A stretch of DNA of 64,000 nucleotides from Bog-473 sp963843365 (GCA_963843365.1 CAWJKG010000002.1:1333311-1397310), one strand, 5' to 3'. Numbered from the stretch's first letter, positions 1 to 8,977 are shown. Program-made: numbers and translations. The notes: a model not told the origin generated them from the sequence alone.

Positions 1-3000
1 CTGCCAGGGGTAGGTCGATTCGGGAACGAGCCCGGCCAGGAGGTCCCCGAGAAACAGACCGTTGAACGCGGACGGGTCATCCGTGGCGATCTCGTCGATC
101 AGCTGTCCGATCGTCGTGCCCGAGTCGACCTCCTCGGTGCCGAGGAGGTCGGCCAGTGTGGTCCCGTCCGTCGTCCCGCTGAGTGCCGCCTCGATGTCCG
201 CCACCGTCGTGGTGGGATCCGACCCGGAGACATCCGAGAGGACGGCCGCCGAGAAGGCCTGCGCGAACGCAGGGTTGGCATTGGCGAGGGCGACCAGATC
301 CTCCAACGTCGTCTGGTCGGCGCCGGCGTCACTCGAGTCGGACCCGTCCACATCGGACAGGGTGGTGGCATCCCATGCCGCATTGGGTTCCGTGATGCCG
401 GCCTGCAACAGCGCCAGGGTGGCGCCGGGTTGAATGGCGCCGTCGGCTTCGGCGTCGGCGAGGGTGTCCCCCGCACCGGTGCAGTTGTCGGGCATCAGCG
501 AGCAGTCGACGATGCTGCTGAGATTCGACAGCGAGCTCAGCAGGATGCCGCCCAGGGGGATGGCGCCCATTTTGATGGCGCCGATCTTGATGGCCCCCAT
601 CTTCAAGCCCTGGAGCGGGATGGCCCCGATCTTGATGGCGCCCATTTTGGTGCCCTGGAGGGGGATGGCCCCGATCTTCAGGGTGCCGAGGTTGAGGCCG
701 CTGAGGTCGAGATCCTCGAGCGGGATGGCGCCCATTTTGATGGCGCCCATCTTCACCTCGTCGATGGCGATGGCGCCCATTTTGATGGCGCCGATCTTGA
801 TGGCGCCGATCTTGATGGTGCCGAGACCCGTGTCGCCGAGGCTCGTGCCGGCGAGCGGCAGGTCAGCCACAGGGGACGCGTCGACAGTGGCCGCTTGCAG
901 CGGGACGCTGTCGAGCGGAATGGAAGCCAGGGGGACGCCGGCGATTCCCAGCGAGAGCACGGTGACGTTCGCCGCATCGGCGGTGTCGGTGCCGCTGGTG
1001 ATCCCGAAGTCACTGCAGGGCCAGCCCACGCTGCCCAGATCGGCACACCAGTCGGTCAGCGTCTGGGTGGGGTTCCCGACGTCCGCGCTGGTGAGCGGAA
1101 CGTCGTCGATGGATGTCCCTCCCAGCGCGAAGGCCGCGACCGGCAGTGAGCCCAGCGTCGAACCGTTGATGTCGATGTCGGACAGGGGAAGCGAGTTGAG
1201 GCGCGCCGCGGGGTTGGAGTTGTCCGGCGCATCCGAGCCGGTGGTGGTGAGGACGTCCTGGAGACTGACCGTCTGCAGCGGGAACCCCGCGTACTTGGAG
1301 CCCGCCAGGATCCCGTTCCAGTCGGTACAGGCCGACCCGGCGCATCCGTCGGGGTACGTCACTCCCACGTTGGAGAGAAGGGTGCTCGACAGGGTGGCGA
1401 TGTCCTGGCTCTGGCCGCCGAGGGCGATGGCGCCGATCTTGATGGCGCCGATCTTGATCGCACCCATTTTGATGGCGCCGATCTTGATGGCGCCGATCTT
1501 GATGGCGCCCATCTTCGTGGAGGCGACCGCCGCGTTGGGGGCTGCGGTGGCGGAGCTCGTCCCCGACTGCTGGCTCACCGTGGGCAGCGCGCCGTTGCCG
1601 TCGAGGGCGACGGTCCCGATGCCCGCCGCCGCGCTCGGTGCGGATGTCGTCAGAGTGACGTTCTGCAGGGTGGCCGGGGTGCTCGTCCCCGTCCCGGCGT
1701 CGGTCGCGGTCGCGGGTGTGCCGTCGTTCGAGGACACCGTGACGGAAGTGCCGAGAGCACCCGGGCTGGTGGAGGCGGCCGCGGTCACGGTCGCCGGCAG
1801 CGTCACCGGCGGGAGCGTGGTCCCGGCGGTGACGGGTGGCGGGGTGGTGCAGGTGACGACCTGCCCGGCTGCGCCGCACGTCCAGCCGGTCCCGGTCGCC
1901 GTTCCCGGCGTGACGCCGCTCGGCAGCGTCGTGCTCATGGTGATGGGATCGGCCTCATCTCCACCGGTGGGAGACACACCACCGGTCACCGTGTAATTGA
2001 CCGTGCCGGGAACGTGCAGCTGTCCGCTGTGGTCGTCGCTGATGGCCGCCGTCAAGACCGGCACCGGCTGCAGCGTGCTCACGACGACGTTCGAAACCTC
2101 GTGGTAGTCGGTGACGCTGCCCGTCGACCCGACCCACCCGAATCCGAGCTGATACGGGATCCCGGTGGCGGGGTTGATCCAGCTGTCGGGATACAACCCG
2201 CCCGGGATGCCCTTGGTCGTACTGGGCAGAGCGCCCGTGTAGAACTCGGGCGAGCCCCCGATCGGGGTCCACGCCACGCCGTAGTCGCCGGCCGGGACGC
2301 TGTCGGCCGTGAACGCCGGGGTCGTCATGCTCACGGCGCCCGGAGTGGTGTTGATCACCACCTCCACCGGCACCAGGGAGCCGGCGCGGGTGCTCCCTGC
2401 GAGGGTCTGGGTCCCGCCGTCGACGTCCCTCGAGCTCTCCAAGGGGCAGTAGCCGGTGTTCCCGTTGCCCGGCCCCCGCACCACGACCTGACCCGGGATC
2501 AGCGCGTCGGCCCACGCGGGGTCCGTACAGCCGGTGCCGTCCGAGGGCGTGTTGGAGTAGTTGCCGTAGACGTCCAGACCGATCCCGAGGTAGCCGTCCG
2601 CCAACCCCTGGGCACCCGGCGCCTGCCCCGATGCGTAGCCCAGCGCCCCCCCGGGCTGGCCGATGTTCGCGGGTGCGGCGGGGTCGGCGGGATTCTCCGC
2701 TGTGACGACGAAGCCGATACCGTCGGCGCCGCCGCCGCCCCATTGGTAACTGTCGAAGGTGGCGTCGATGCCGTTCGAAGCGGGCACGCTCGAGCTCGTC
2801 ATGGCGCCACCCTCTTGGCCGGTGACGGCTTGGGTCAGGCGCAGGACGCCGCTGCCCGGAGAGTCCACGGCGGTCGCGGCACAGTCCGGAATCGGCTGCT
2901 GGCTCGTCGCGGTACCCGCCGTGAGACAGGCGCCGTTCGTGTACGGGCTCGGTGCAGCCGGCTCGACCCACGACGACGGCGCGGCGACGTTCGCGTTCTC

Positions 3001-3195
3001 GAAGGTCTCGGCGATCACCGGTGTCTCGGTCGCGCCCGCATGCGGCGCGACCGGCGCGACGACCAGGCCCGTGAGGATGAGCGGCACGGACAGGGCGCAG
3101 CCGACGAACGAGGCGCGTCGGCGCAGCGCGGAACGGACACCTCGACCGAAGCGTTCGCTGCGTCGCGCCGTTGCCATGAGTCGCGCCGTTGCCAT
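1..3195 (-). CDS. Large secreted lectin-like protein with GAIKI pentapeptide repeats (3' end outside window)
   Basis: The frame stays open from an ATG at 3195 to the first base of the window, so at least 1065 residues are encoded and the C-terminus is missing. GGAGAG lies about 6 nt before this ATG; a second in-frame ATG is at 3177. Residues 1 to about 60 hold a basic segment and a hydrophobic signal-like segment ending near APHAGA. Residues about 60-330 resemble an L-type (legume-like) lectin domain, with the motif ATFDSYQWGGGGADGIGFVV. Residues about 380-480 resemble a DUF11-like adhesin domain. Two blocks of 5-residue repeats (G-A-I-K-I/M) follow at residues about 559-588 and 790-883. Acidic Ser/Thr-rich sequence makes up the visible C-terminal part. 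An exported surface or adhesion protein is inferred from this architecture; no enzymatic motif is seen. Confidence 0.8.
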   Translation of the reverse strand, partial: MATARLMATARRSERFGRGVRSALRRRASFVGCALSVPLILTGLVVAPVAPHAGATETPVIAETFENANVAAPSSWVEPAAPSPYTNGACLTAGTATSQQPIPDCAATAVDSPGSGVLRLTQAVTGQEGGAMTSSSVPASNGIDATFDSYQWGGGGADGIGFVVTAENPADPAAPANIGQPGGALGYASGQAPGAQGLADGYLGIGLDVYGNYSNTPSDGTGCTDPAWADALIPGQVVVRGPGNGNTGYCPLESSRDVDGGTQTLAGSTRAGSLVPVEVVINTTPGAVSMTTPAFTADSVPAGDYGVAWTPIGGSPEFYTGALPSTTKGIPGGLYPDSWINPATGIPYQLGFGWVGSTGSVTDYHEVSNVVVSTLQPVPVLTAAISDDHSGQLHVPGTVNYTVTGGVSPTGGDEADPITMSTTLPSGVTPGTATGTGWTCGAAGQVVTCTTPPPVTAGTTLPPVTLPATVTAAASTSPGALGTSVTVSSNDGTPATATDAGTGTSTPATLQNVTLTTSAPSAAAGIGTVALDGNGALPTVSQQSGTSSATAAPNAAVASTKMGAIKIGAIKIGAIKMGAIKIGAIKIGAIALGGQSQDIATLSSTLLSNVGVTYPDGCAGSACTDWNGILAGSKYAGFPLQTVSLQDVLTTTGSDAPDNSNPAARLNSLPLSDIDINGSTLGSLPVAAFALGGTSIDDVPLTSADVGNPTQTLTDWCADLGSVGWPCSDFGITSGTDTADAANVTVLSLGIAGVPLASIPLDSVPLQAATVDASPVADLPLAGTSLGDTGLGTIKIGAIKIGAIKMGAIAIDEVKMGAIKMGAIPLEDLDLSGLNLGTLKIGAIPLQGTKMGAIKIGAIPLQGLKMGAIKIGAIKMGAIPLGGILLSSLSNLSSIVDCSLMPDNCTGAGDTLADAEADGAIQPGATLALLQAGITEPNAAWDATTLSDVDGSDSSDAGADQTTLEDLVALANANPAFAQAFSAAVLSDVSGSDPTTTVADIEAALSGTTDGTTLADLLGTEEVDSGTTIGQLIDEIATDDPSAFNGLFLGDLLAGLVPESTYPWQ
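557..826 (-). repeat. 15-bp coding repeats encoding GAIKI/GAIKM/GAIPL pentapeptides (long block)
   Basis: On the minus strand the unit reads GGCGCCATCAAGATC with variants, giving G-A-I-K-I, G-A-I-K-M, G-A-I-P-L and G-T-L-K-I. The 15-bp period is interrupted by non-identical pentapeptides that keep the hydrophobic pattern (PLQGL, LDLSG, LNLGT). It lies inside the large secreted protein gene. Strict 5-residue periodicity with alternating hydrophobic positions suggests a beta-solenoid like the pentapeptide-repeat fold, but the consensus is not the usual A(D/N)LXX. Confidence 0.85.
1422..1516 (-). repeat. 15-bp coding repeats encoding GAIKI/GAIKM (short block)
   Basis: This is a second, more uniform run of about six copies of the same 15-bp unit found at 557-826. 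It is separated from the longer block by about 600 bp of non-repetitive coding sequence in the same gene. The near-identical copies suggest recent expansion or homogenisation. Confidence 0.85.
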
Positions 3196-3565
3196 GATTT
3201 GCTCTCCGTTCCCCGCAGTGCTGCAGCAGTGCCTCCGGGCTCGCCGACGCCCGTTCAGGCCGCAAGCTTGCGTCCTAAACGGCCGTTTCGCAAAAGGCAC
3301 ACAACAACGCCAACTCAGCCGTGTGACGTCCAGGTGAACTGCCGGGAGCCCGCCCGGGGGGCTCGGGGCGGGACCCGGGCCGGCGGAGCAGCGTCATCGC
3401 AGGTGGACCGCCACTTCTCGCCCTGTGCGGGCGGAGCGGACGACGCAGCATGCCGGCTGGGAAACGCCTGGGCGCTGCCGCGCCAATCCCGGCCGACGCG
3501 CCGCGGATCGGGGCACGGCAGCCGTCGGGTGCCTCAGCCCGTCCGGCGCGCGGACGGCTTCGTCG
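3196..3565. other. 370-bp gap between two secreted-protein genes
   Basis: No convincing gene is seen. The part next to 3195 (about 3265-3330) is less GC-rich than its surroundings and is the likely promoter region of the minus-strand lectin-like gene. The remainder is GC-rich and holds only short shadow frames. No clear terminator hairpin with a T-run was found. Confidence 0.5.
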
Positions 3566-5446
3566 TCAGACCGCGGCCATCCCGACGACGGGCTTGTTCA
3601 GCACGATCGATCCCGTCGAGCCGAAGAACACCGCGTTGCCGTAATTGAAGATGCCGCCGTCGGTTGCCACCAACCAGTAGCCCGCACCGTCGGAGGTGGG
3701 CGCCATCCCGACCACCGGCTTGTTGAGCGGCAATGAGCCTGCCGAGCCGTAGAACGGGGCGTCGCCGTAGTTGAAGATGCCGCCGTCCGATGCAACGAGC
3801 CAATACCCTCCGCCGTCAGCGGTCGCCGCCATGCCGACCACCGGCTGGTTGAGGCGGATGGAGCCCGTCGAGCCGTGGAAGGTCGCGTCGCCGTACGAGA
3901 AGATCCCGCCGTCACTCGCCACCAGCCAGTACCCACCGCCATCGTGGGTCGCGGTCATCCCCACAATCGGCTGGTTCAGACGCGTGCCACCGGTCGAGCC
4001 GTAGAACTTCGCATCGCCGTAGCTGAAGATCCCGCCGTCGCTCGCGACCAACCAGTAGCCCCCGCCGTCCGGCGTGACCGCCATGCCGACGATCGGTTTG
4101 TTCAGCGCGAGCGAGCCGGCCGAGCCGAGAAAGGAGGCGTCGCCATACGTGAAGATGCCACCATCGCTGGCGACCTCCCAGTAGCCCCCGCCGTCATGGG
4201 TGAGCGCCATACCGACCACCGGCTTGTTGAGCGGCCGGCCGCCCTCGGATCCGCAGAACGGAAGGTTCCCGTAGTCGAAGATTCCGCCGTCGGACGCCAC
4301 CATGTCGTATCCGGTGGGTGACGCGGGCGCCGAGCAGGGCACTTCCCCATTCACGTCGGGCAGGGTGATCGGGGCCACGAAGAGCCGCCGGGCCGCGCCG
4401 CAGTCGTAGTTCGTGCACCCCCCTGAACCGCCCTCCCAGGCCGCGTAGGCCAGCCACCACGATCCGCTGGCGTCGGAGAAGAGCGCGCCGCCCCCCGGCC
4501 CCAACGCAGACCCGTACGTCGTGAGGATCTGGCTCTGCGGGCCGCACGGACCGAGGGGCCCGCTGCAGGTCGCGATGCCCTCCGAGTACCCGGAGCTCGT
4601 GTACACGCCGGCCGAGAAGGCCAGGGAGAAGCCGCCGCCCGCGGCCACCATGGACGGGTCCTCGACGGTGACCTCCCACGGATAGGACACGGTGTTGTTG
4701 TAGAGCAGCATGGCCGGTGACGACCCGGGGGCGAACCCCGTCCCCGTGGCGTTGAGCTGCTGGGCCCAGATGGAGGCCGCGGCCGACGACCCGCCGTCGT
4801 TCTGCTTCCAGACGACGTAGGCGATACCCGTGCTCGGGTCCACGAAGGGCTGGGGATCGATCGAACCGGTGGCCTGGCACTCGATGGGGCCGTTCGACAC
4901 GTCGCTGAATTGCACGCTCGTCGGCGAGATCGACGGCGCCGTGGCGACGGCGAGACAGTCGAAGCCCGTGTCCGACGCATGGCCGGACTGCGCGGCGTCG
5001 TAGAACATCACCCAGTGGCCGTCGTAAAAGAACACGCCCGGCGAGGTCTGGGTGTTCGCCTGCTCCCACGGTGACGGGCTCGACAGGGCGGTCGACCCGT
5101 AGCAGCGCCCCGTGTAGGGCCCGTAGCCCGAATTGGGCGAGCTCGAGACCAGGGCTGCGATGTTGTTGCCGAGCGCGTTCCCGGTCGTGAAGGCGTAGTA
5201 GGTCCCGCCCGACTCGACGACCTGAGGATCCGCCGCGTCCCCACTGCCCTCGTAGTTGTAGGCGGGGGTCCCGTCGCCGCAATTCGGCGGCACGAAGGCG
5301 GAACTCCCGCTCGGCGCCACGGCGACGTGGGCGGAGGCCGCTGCGGCGGCGTCTGGGAGCTCCGGCACCATCCCCGCGATCCCGATCGCCCAGACCGGAA
5401 CACCGAGCGCTCCCAGTCTGATCATCCGCCTCATCCACTGCCTCAC
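3566..5446 (-). CDS. Secreted GH43-like (five-bladed propeller) hydrolase with six-copy C-terminal repeat domain
   Basis: 626 residues from a GTG start. ATG codons at 5434 and 5425 are alternatives, and the start is unsure. Residues 1-37 look like a signal peptide ending near AAAA. Residues about 60-370 resemble glycoside hydrolase family 43 and related clan GH-F enzymes. The three expected acidic residues are visible: D73 in AADPQVV (base), D197 in SIDPQPF (pKa modulator) and E262 in TVEDPSM (acid). Family members usually cleave arabinan, xylan or related glycans; the substrate cannot be read here. Residues 379-626 are six 42-residue repeats of GYWLVASDGGIFSYGDA type, which could form a six-bladed propeller used for binding. 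The gene lies between two other secreted repeat proteins on the same strand. Confidence 0.75.
   Translation of the reverse strand: MRQWMRRMIRLGALGVPVWAIGIAGMVPELPDAAAAASAHVAVAPSGSSAFVPPNCGDGTPAYNYEGSGDAADPQVVESGGTYYAFTTGNALGNNIAALVSSSPNSGYGPYTGRCYGSTALSSPSPWEQANTQTSPGVFFYDGHWVMFYDAAQSGHASDTGFDCLAVATAPSISPTSVQFSDVSNGPIECQATGSIDPQPFVDPSTGIAYVVWKQNDGGSSAAASIWAQQLNATGTGFAPGSSPAMLLYNNTVSYPWEVTVEDPSMVAAGGGFSLAFSAGVYTSSGYSEGIATCSGPLGPCGPQSQILTTYGSALGPGGGALFSDASGSWWLAYAAWEGGSGGCTNYDCGAARRLFVAPITLPDVNGEVPCSAPASPTGYDMVASDGGIFDYGNLPFCGSEGGRPLNKPVVGMALTHDGGGYWEVASDGGIFTYGDASFLGSAGSLALNKPIVGMAVTPDGGGYWLVASDGGIFSYGDAKFYGSTGGTRLNQPIVGMTATHDGGGYWLVASDGGIFSYGDATFHGSTGSIRLNQPVVGMAATADGGGYWLVASDGGIFNYGDAPFYGSAGSLPLNKPVVGMAPTSDGAGYWLVATDGGIFNYGNAVFFGSTGSIVLNKPVVGMAAV
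3569..4312 (-). repeat. Six tandem 126-bp coding repeats
   Basis: Six consecutive copies of a 42-residue unit each begin GY(W/D)xVA(S/T)DGGIF and end LN(K/Q)P(V/I)VGM followed by a short linker. The copies are similar at DNA level, so this stretch is prone to recombination and to misassembly. The same repeat family occurs, more diverged, at 5938-6711. Confidence 0.9.
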
Positions 5447-5606
5447 AAGTGCCGCCAGCGTGCTGGTTCCGCGGTGCCGTTCTCCGAGTCAGCCGATTCC
5501 ATCCGCTCTCGGTATCGGGCCGATGGCGCCGGAGGCTGAGGAAACACCGGAACGCCCGTTGGGTGCCGAGCGTCGAGGCCGGGGCGTTGGCCCGGTTCCC
5601 GAGGGC

Positions 5607-5882
5607 TCAGTCTTCCCGACGTTCTTGCAGCCGGCGGTCGGCCAACGCCCCCTGCGCCGACATGGGCAGCCAGGACTCGTAGCTCGCATCCCACCACCAC
5701 CAGGCCCGACACGTGGGCTTGGTCGGACCCTTGGAGTCGCACCTCGTCTTGGTGCCGTGGATCCGCGTCGCCAGATCGAACCGCAACACACCGCCGCAGT
5801 CCTGGGGACAGTCCGACTCGATCATTGGATCGACGGTAGCCCCGCCGGTCCGGCTGGGCCAGGGAACCGAGAAAAGTGTCAT
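5607..5882 (-). CDS. Small Cys/Trp-rich hypothetical protein
   Basis: A 91-residue frame whose third codon positions are almost all G or C from about residue 20 onward, as expected for a real gene in this genome. It has four cysteines, two in a CPQDC motif and two further on, and a run of four tryptophans (RAWWWWDASYESW). No family is recognised. The start is uncertain: no good Shine-Dalgarno precedes the ATG at 5882, and a second ATG lies 19 codons downstream. It sits between two secreted-protein genes on the same strand. A small metal-binding protein is possible but unsupported, and it could also be a spurious or broken frame. Confidence 0.45.
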   Translation of the reverse strand: MTLFSVPWPSRTGGATVDPMIESDCPQDCGGVLRFDLATRIHGTKTRCDSKGPTKPTCRAWWWWDASYESWLPMSAQGALADRRLQERRED

Positions 5883-5934
5883 CCGGCGTTCGCGTTCTCT
5901 TCATTTTTGCCGGAAGATGCGTCCCCTTACCCTT

Positions 5935-7905
5935 CTAGAACCCCGTCGCAGCGATGATCGACCCGTTGAGGTGCGTCCCCGACATGTCTCCGTCAGCGGG
6001 GGCGTCCCCGTAGTTGAAGACGGCTCCCGCGGCCGAGGACACCCAGTAGCCGCCGCCATCGGAGGTGGCGAAGATGGCCGAGGCCGGGTCGAAGGCGTTG
6101 AAGTTCGAGGAGGCCGGGGAGCCGTCGGTGGCGGCGTCGCCATAGGCGAAGGCCTCCCCGTCACTGAGCAGGACCCAGTACCCCTGCCCGTCGGGGGTGG
6201 CCACGGCCGAGGTCACCGTGCCGTGGCCCGGTGCGCCGAAGTATGGGGCGTCGCCGAAGGTGTAGACGCTGCCCGTGGACGTCACCAGCCAGTAACCGTT
6301 GCCGCTGTGGTCGGGCATGACGGCCACCGCCTTGCCCGAGCACCCTCCGATCCCTGGGCATGAACCGGCGAAGCGGGCGTCACCGAAGGCGAAGACGCCA
6401 CCGTCAGAAGCCACCATGAAGTAGCCGTTGTCGTCGTTGGAGGGCACCATGCCCACAATGGGGGCGTTCAGGCTGTTCGGCAGGCCCGAGCCAGCCGGAT
6501 GCAGTCCGAGCCCGGGTATGGAGCCGTAGAACTGGGTGTCGCCGTAGCTGAAGACCCCACCGTCGGAGGCGTCGAGCCAATAGCCGCCTCGATCGGCCGT
6601 CGGCACGATGCCCACCACCGGTCGCTGGAGCCTGAGACTCCCCGTCGAGCCGTAGAACTGTGCCGAGCCAAAGGTGAAGATGCCGCCGTCAGATCCCACC
6701 AGCCAGTAGCCGTGCGCAGGTGCCGGAGGCGGTGCCGGCGCTGGCGGCAACACCGGAGCCGGCGCTTCGAGCACGGACTCTGCCACGGGAGGCGAACCCT
6801 CGCTCTGTCCGACGCCCACACAACTCGTGCTGGTTGGGCACGCGATGGCCTCGGGAAAGACATACCCGCCCGGCGCGCCCACTTCGGTGGGCGTCCACAC
6901 CCCGCCCGACAGCGTCCGAAGCAGAGTCAGGGGATTGGATGAGTTCGGTACCGGCGGTCGCCACCCACCGATGACGACGCACGAGGTCAGATCCGTACAC
7001 GAGATTGCGACGGCCCCGTTGTCCGTGCCGCCGTCGCTCAGGCCCGGCAGGGTTGCGGGGGTCCAGGTGGTTCCCGACAGTGTCTCCGCCACACTCACGC
7101 TGGCGTTCGTGTAGCCCACAGCGATGCATGACGTGGAAGAGGAGCACCACAGCGAGCGCAGGTAGACGTTGCTTTGAATGGTTGAGGCGGTCCACGTCGA
7201 CCCAGACAGCGTCTCCAGAAGGCCGTTTCCGCTTGTGTCCGTCCCCCATCCGCCCACGGCTTGACACGATGTCAACGAGAAGCATTGGATGCTGTTGATC
7301 TCTATGTTCGTCGACCCGCCCGGATCTGTGCTCGTCGCGGAGGTCCAGACGCCGCCGCTCAGCGTCTCGAAGAGTGCGTGGGTATCGGTGCCGCCACTGT
7401 CCGTGTAGGAGCCGGCGGCAACGCATGACGTGATCGTGACGCATGAGATGGTGTTCAACTGAGCCGATGTGGCACCGACCGGAACCGGTACCGCCGAATC
7501 TGCTGTCCATGTCCCGCCGGCAAGCGTCTCGATCAGTCCGTTGGTCGGTGGCGAGATCGAGCCGTACGAGCCGACGGCAATGCATGAGGTGATTGAGGCA
7601 CACCAAACGCCGCTGAGCTGCGGAGCGGCCAGACTCTGGGTGAGCTCAGTGGGCGTCCACGTCGAACCCGACAACGACTCGACCAATGCGGCAAAGCCGG
7701 ACTGGAGCTCGGCTGATCCGACGGCCACGCAACTCCCGGTGGCAGGGCAGGAGACGCCGCTCAAGATCGAGGCGACGCCTCCCGGTATAGAGGGCGCCAC
7801 GGGCGTCCACGTGACCGCGTCGGCACCGCTGGCGGCGCCGAGAACACCAACTCCAAACACAAGCGTGGAAAGGGCGAGCAGCACCATGCCGACTTTCATT
7901 CTCAC
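5935..7905 (-). CDS. Secreted protein with seven CxxxTSC repeats and six GYWLVASDGG repeats
   Basis: The GTG at 7905 is preferred because GGGG lies 6 nt upstream and a signal peptide (KVGMVLLALSTLVFGVGVL) follows at once; the open frame itself runs back to 8046. This gives 656 residues. Residues about 48-381 are seven repeats of roughly 45 residues, each with a paired-cysteine motif such as CVTITSC followed by VAVGS and ETLSGGTWT. Seven copies fit a seven-bladed propeller, with the cysteines likely forming a disulfide within each blade. A Pro/Ala linker at about 382-398 leads to six GYWLVxSDGGxFxYGDA repeats at 399-656, the same family as in the neighbouring GH43-like protein. No catalytic motif is seen. 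Extracellular binding or display is inferred. Confidence 0.75.
   Translation of the reverse strand: MRMKVGMVLLALSTLVFGVGVLGAASGADAVTWTPVAPSIPGGVASILSGVSCPATGSCVAVGSAELQSGFAALVESLSGSTWTPTELTQSLAAPQLSGVWCASITSCIAVGSYGSISPPTNGLIETLAGGTWTADSAVPVPVGATSAQLNTISCVTITSCVAAGSYTDSGGTDTHALFETLSGGVWTSATSTDPGGSTNIEINSIQCFSLTSCQAVGGWGTDTSGNGLLETLSGSTWTASTIQSNVYLRSLWCSSSTSCIAVGYTNASVSVAETLSGTTWTPATLPGLSDGGTDNGAVAISCTDLTSCVVIGGWRPPVPNSSNPLTLLRTLSGGVWTPTEVGAPGGYVFPEAIACPTSTSCVGVGQSEGSPPVAESVLEAPAPVLPPAPAPPPAPAHGYWLVGSDGGIFTFGSAQFYGSTGSLRLQRPVVGIVPTADRGGYWLDASDGGVFSYGDTQFYGSIPGLGLHPAGSGLPNSLNAPIVGMVPSNDDNGYFMVASDGGVFAFGDARFAGSCPGIGGCSGKAVAVMPDHSGNGYWLVTSTGSVYTFGDAPYFGAPGHGTVTSAVATPDGQGYWVLLSDGEAFAYGDAATDGSPASSNFNAFDPASAIFATSDGGGYWVSSAAGAVFNYGDAPADGDMSGTHLNGSIIAATGF
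5938..6711 (-). repeat. Six diverged copies of the GYWLVASDGG-type coding repeat
   Basis: Six units start GY(W/F) and contain (S/A)xxGxxFxxGDA-like cores. They are more diverged and more variable in length than the copies at 3569-4312, and one unit carries a longer insertion. The copy number matches the neighbouring gene, which points to a fixed structural unit of six. Confidence 0.75.
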
Positions 7906-8107
7906 GGCGTTCCCCTTTTGCAGTGGCAACGGGCTGCGACCCGATGTCGACGTATCTCCTCGTTGCGGTCGGCACAAGGTAGTCGCCGAGCGCAGTCTCG
8001 GCGAGCACGCGCGGGGCGGCGTGAGTGAGCTGCACTGGACCGGCACTGCTCCAACGCCCAGAATCCACCGGTGGGTTCAGACGTAGGGCTCGAAGAGAAG
8101 TCCTGAT

Positions 8108-8977
8108 GTGACCGTCACCATCATCTTCGCCCTGGCCGCTGCCCTGGCAAACGCAGTGCACCTCATGACCCAGCATGCAGCCAGTGTGGGCGTGCCCAAG
8201 ACGCACCGTGGTAAGGACGTCGTCGCCTTCCTCATCCGTCAACCCCTCTGGCTCATCGGTTGGGCGGCGGCGGCGGGCGGATTCGTCTTCCAAGCGGTCG
8301 CCCTCCACAGCGGGCAGCTCTCGATCGTCCAACCCCTCCTCGTGACCGAGTTGGTCTTCGCCCTACTCCTGCGGCGGTTCTGGATCCACCAACACATCGC
8401 CAGAATGGCATGGGCCGGCGCATTGATCACCTGCGCGGCGCTGGCGGTATTCCTGACCGCAGCCGAGCCTCATGGCGGCCACCTGCAGCCCGACGCCGCC
8501 GACTGGGCTTTCGCGCTGGCTGTCTTCGGCGGCATCGTCGCCGTGTTGGCGATCATGGCGCGGTGGGGATCACCCGTGCGCCGGGCCGCGCTCTACGCCA
8601 CCGCAGCCTCCATCACTTGGGCCTTGATGGCCGCCTTCATCAAGGCGACCACCGACGTGTTCGTGGCGTCAGGCCCGATAGGCACGTTGGAGCATTGGCC
8701 GCTCTACGCGTTGATTGTCTCCGCAATCGTCGGTTCCGTGCTCCAGCAGGCGGCCTTGCAGGTTGGCCCGTTGAGCGTGTCCCAACCGCTGATCGTGGTC
8801 GTCGACCCTGCCGTCGCCATTGTCTTGAGCGTCTGGATCTTCGACGAACGATTCACGGTGAGCGTGGCCCAAAAGATCGTCGCGGGAGTGGCCTTTTGCG
8901 TCATGGCCCTGGGGGTCACCGTCCTGTCGCGGACAGCGCCAACCGACCTCGAGCGGTCGATGCCAGTCAAGCTCTGA
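8108..8977 (+). CDS. DMT-superfamily (EamA-like) membrane transporter
   Basis: 289 residues from a GTG start with a purine-rich GAAGAGAAG about 8 nt upstream. The protein is almost entirely hydrophobic, with about nine or ten membrane segments in two similar halves, as in drug/metabolite transporters. The N-terminal VTIIFALAAALANAVHLMTQ and the late PLIVVVDPAVAIVLSVWIFDE segment are typical of the EamA/NIPA-like group. The substrate cannot be predicted. It is transcribed divergently from the secreted-protein genes and alone on its strand. Confidence 0.75.
   Translation: MTVTIIFALAAALANAVHLMTQHAASVGVPKTHRGKDVVAFLIRQPLWLIGWAAAAGGFVFQAVALHSGQLSIVQPLLVTELVFALLLRRFWIHQHIARMAWAGALITCAALAVFLTAAEPHGGHLQPDAADWAFALAVFGGIVAVLAIMARWGSPVRRAALYATAASITWALMAAFIKATTDVFVASGPIGTLEHWPLYALIVSAIVGSVLQQAALQVGPLSVSQPLIVVVDPAVAIVLSVWIFDERFTVSVAQKIVAGVAFCVMALGVTVLSRTAPTDLERSMPVKL

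Noticed and set aside
557..1516. Regular short repeats as a CRISPR array
   Set aside because: The period is 15 bp with no unique spacers, and the units are in-frame codons. No cas genes are nearby.
434..1996. Plus-strand 520-residue frame with MAPILMAPIF repeats
   Set aside because: It is the reverse-strand shadow of the 15-bp repeats in the secreted protein. The minus frame has a signal peptide, a ribosome-binding site and recognisable domains; the plus frame has none.
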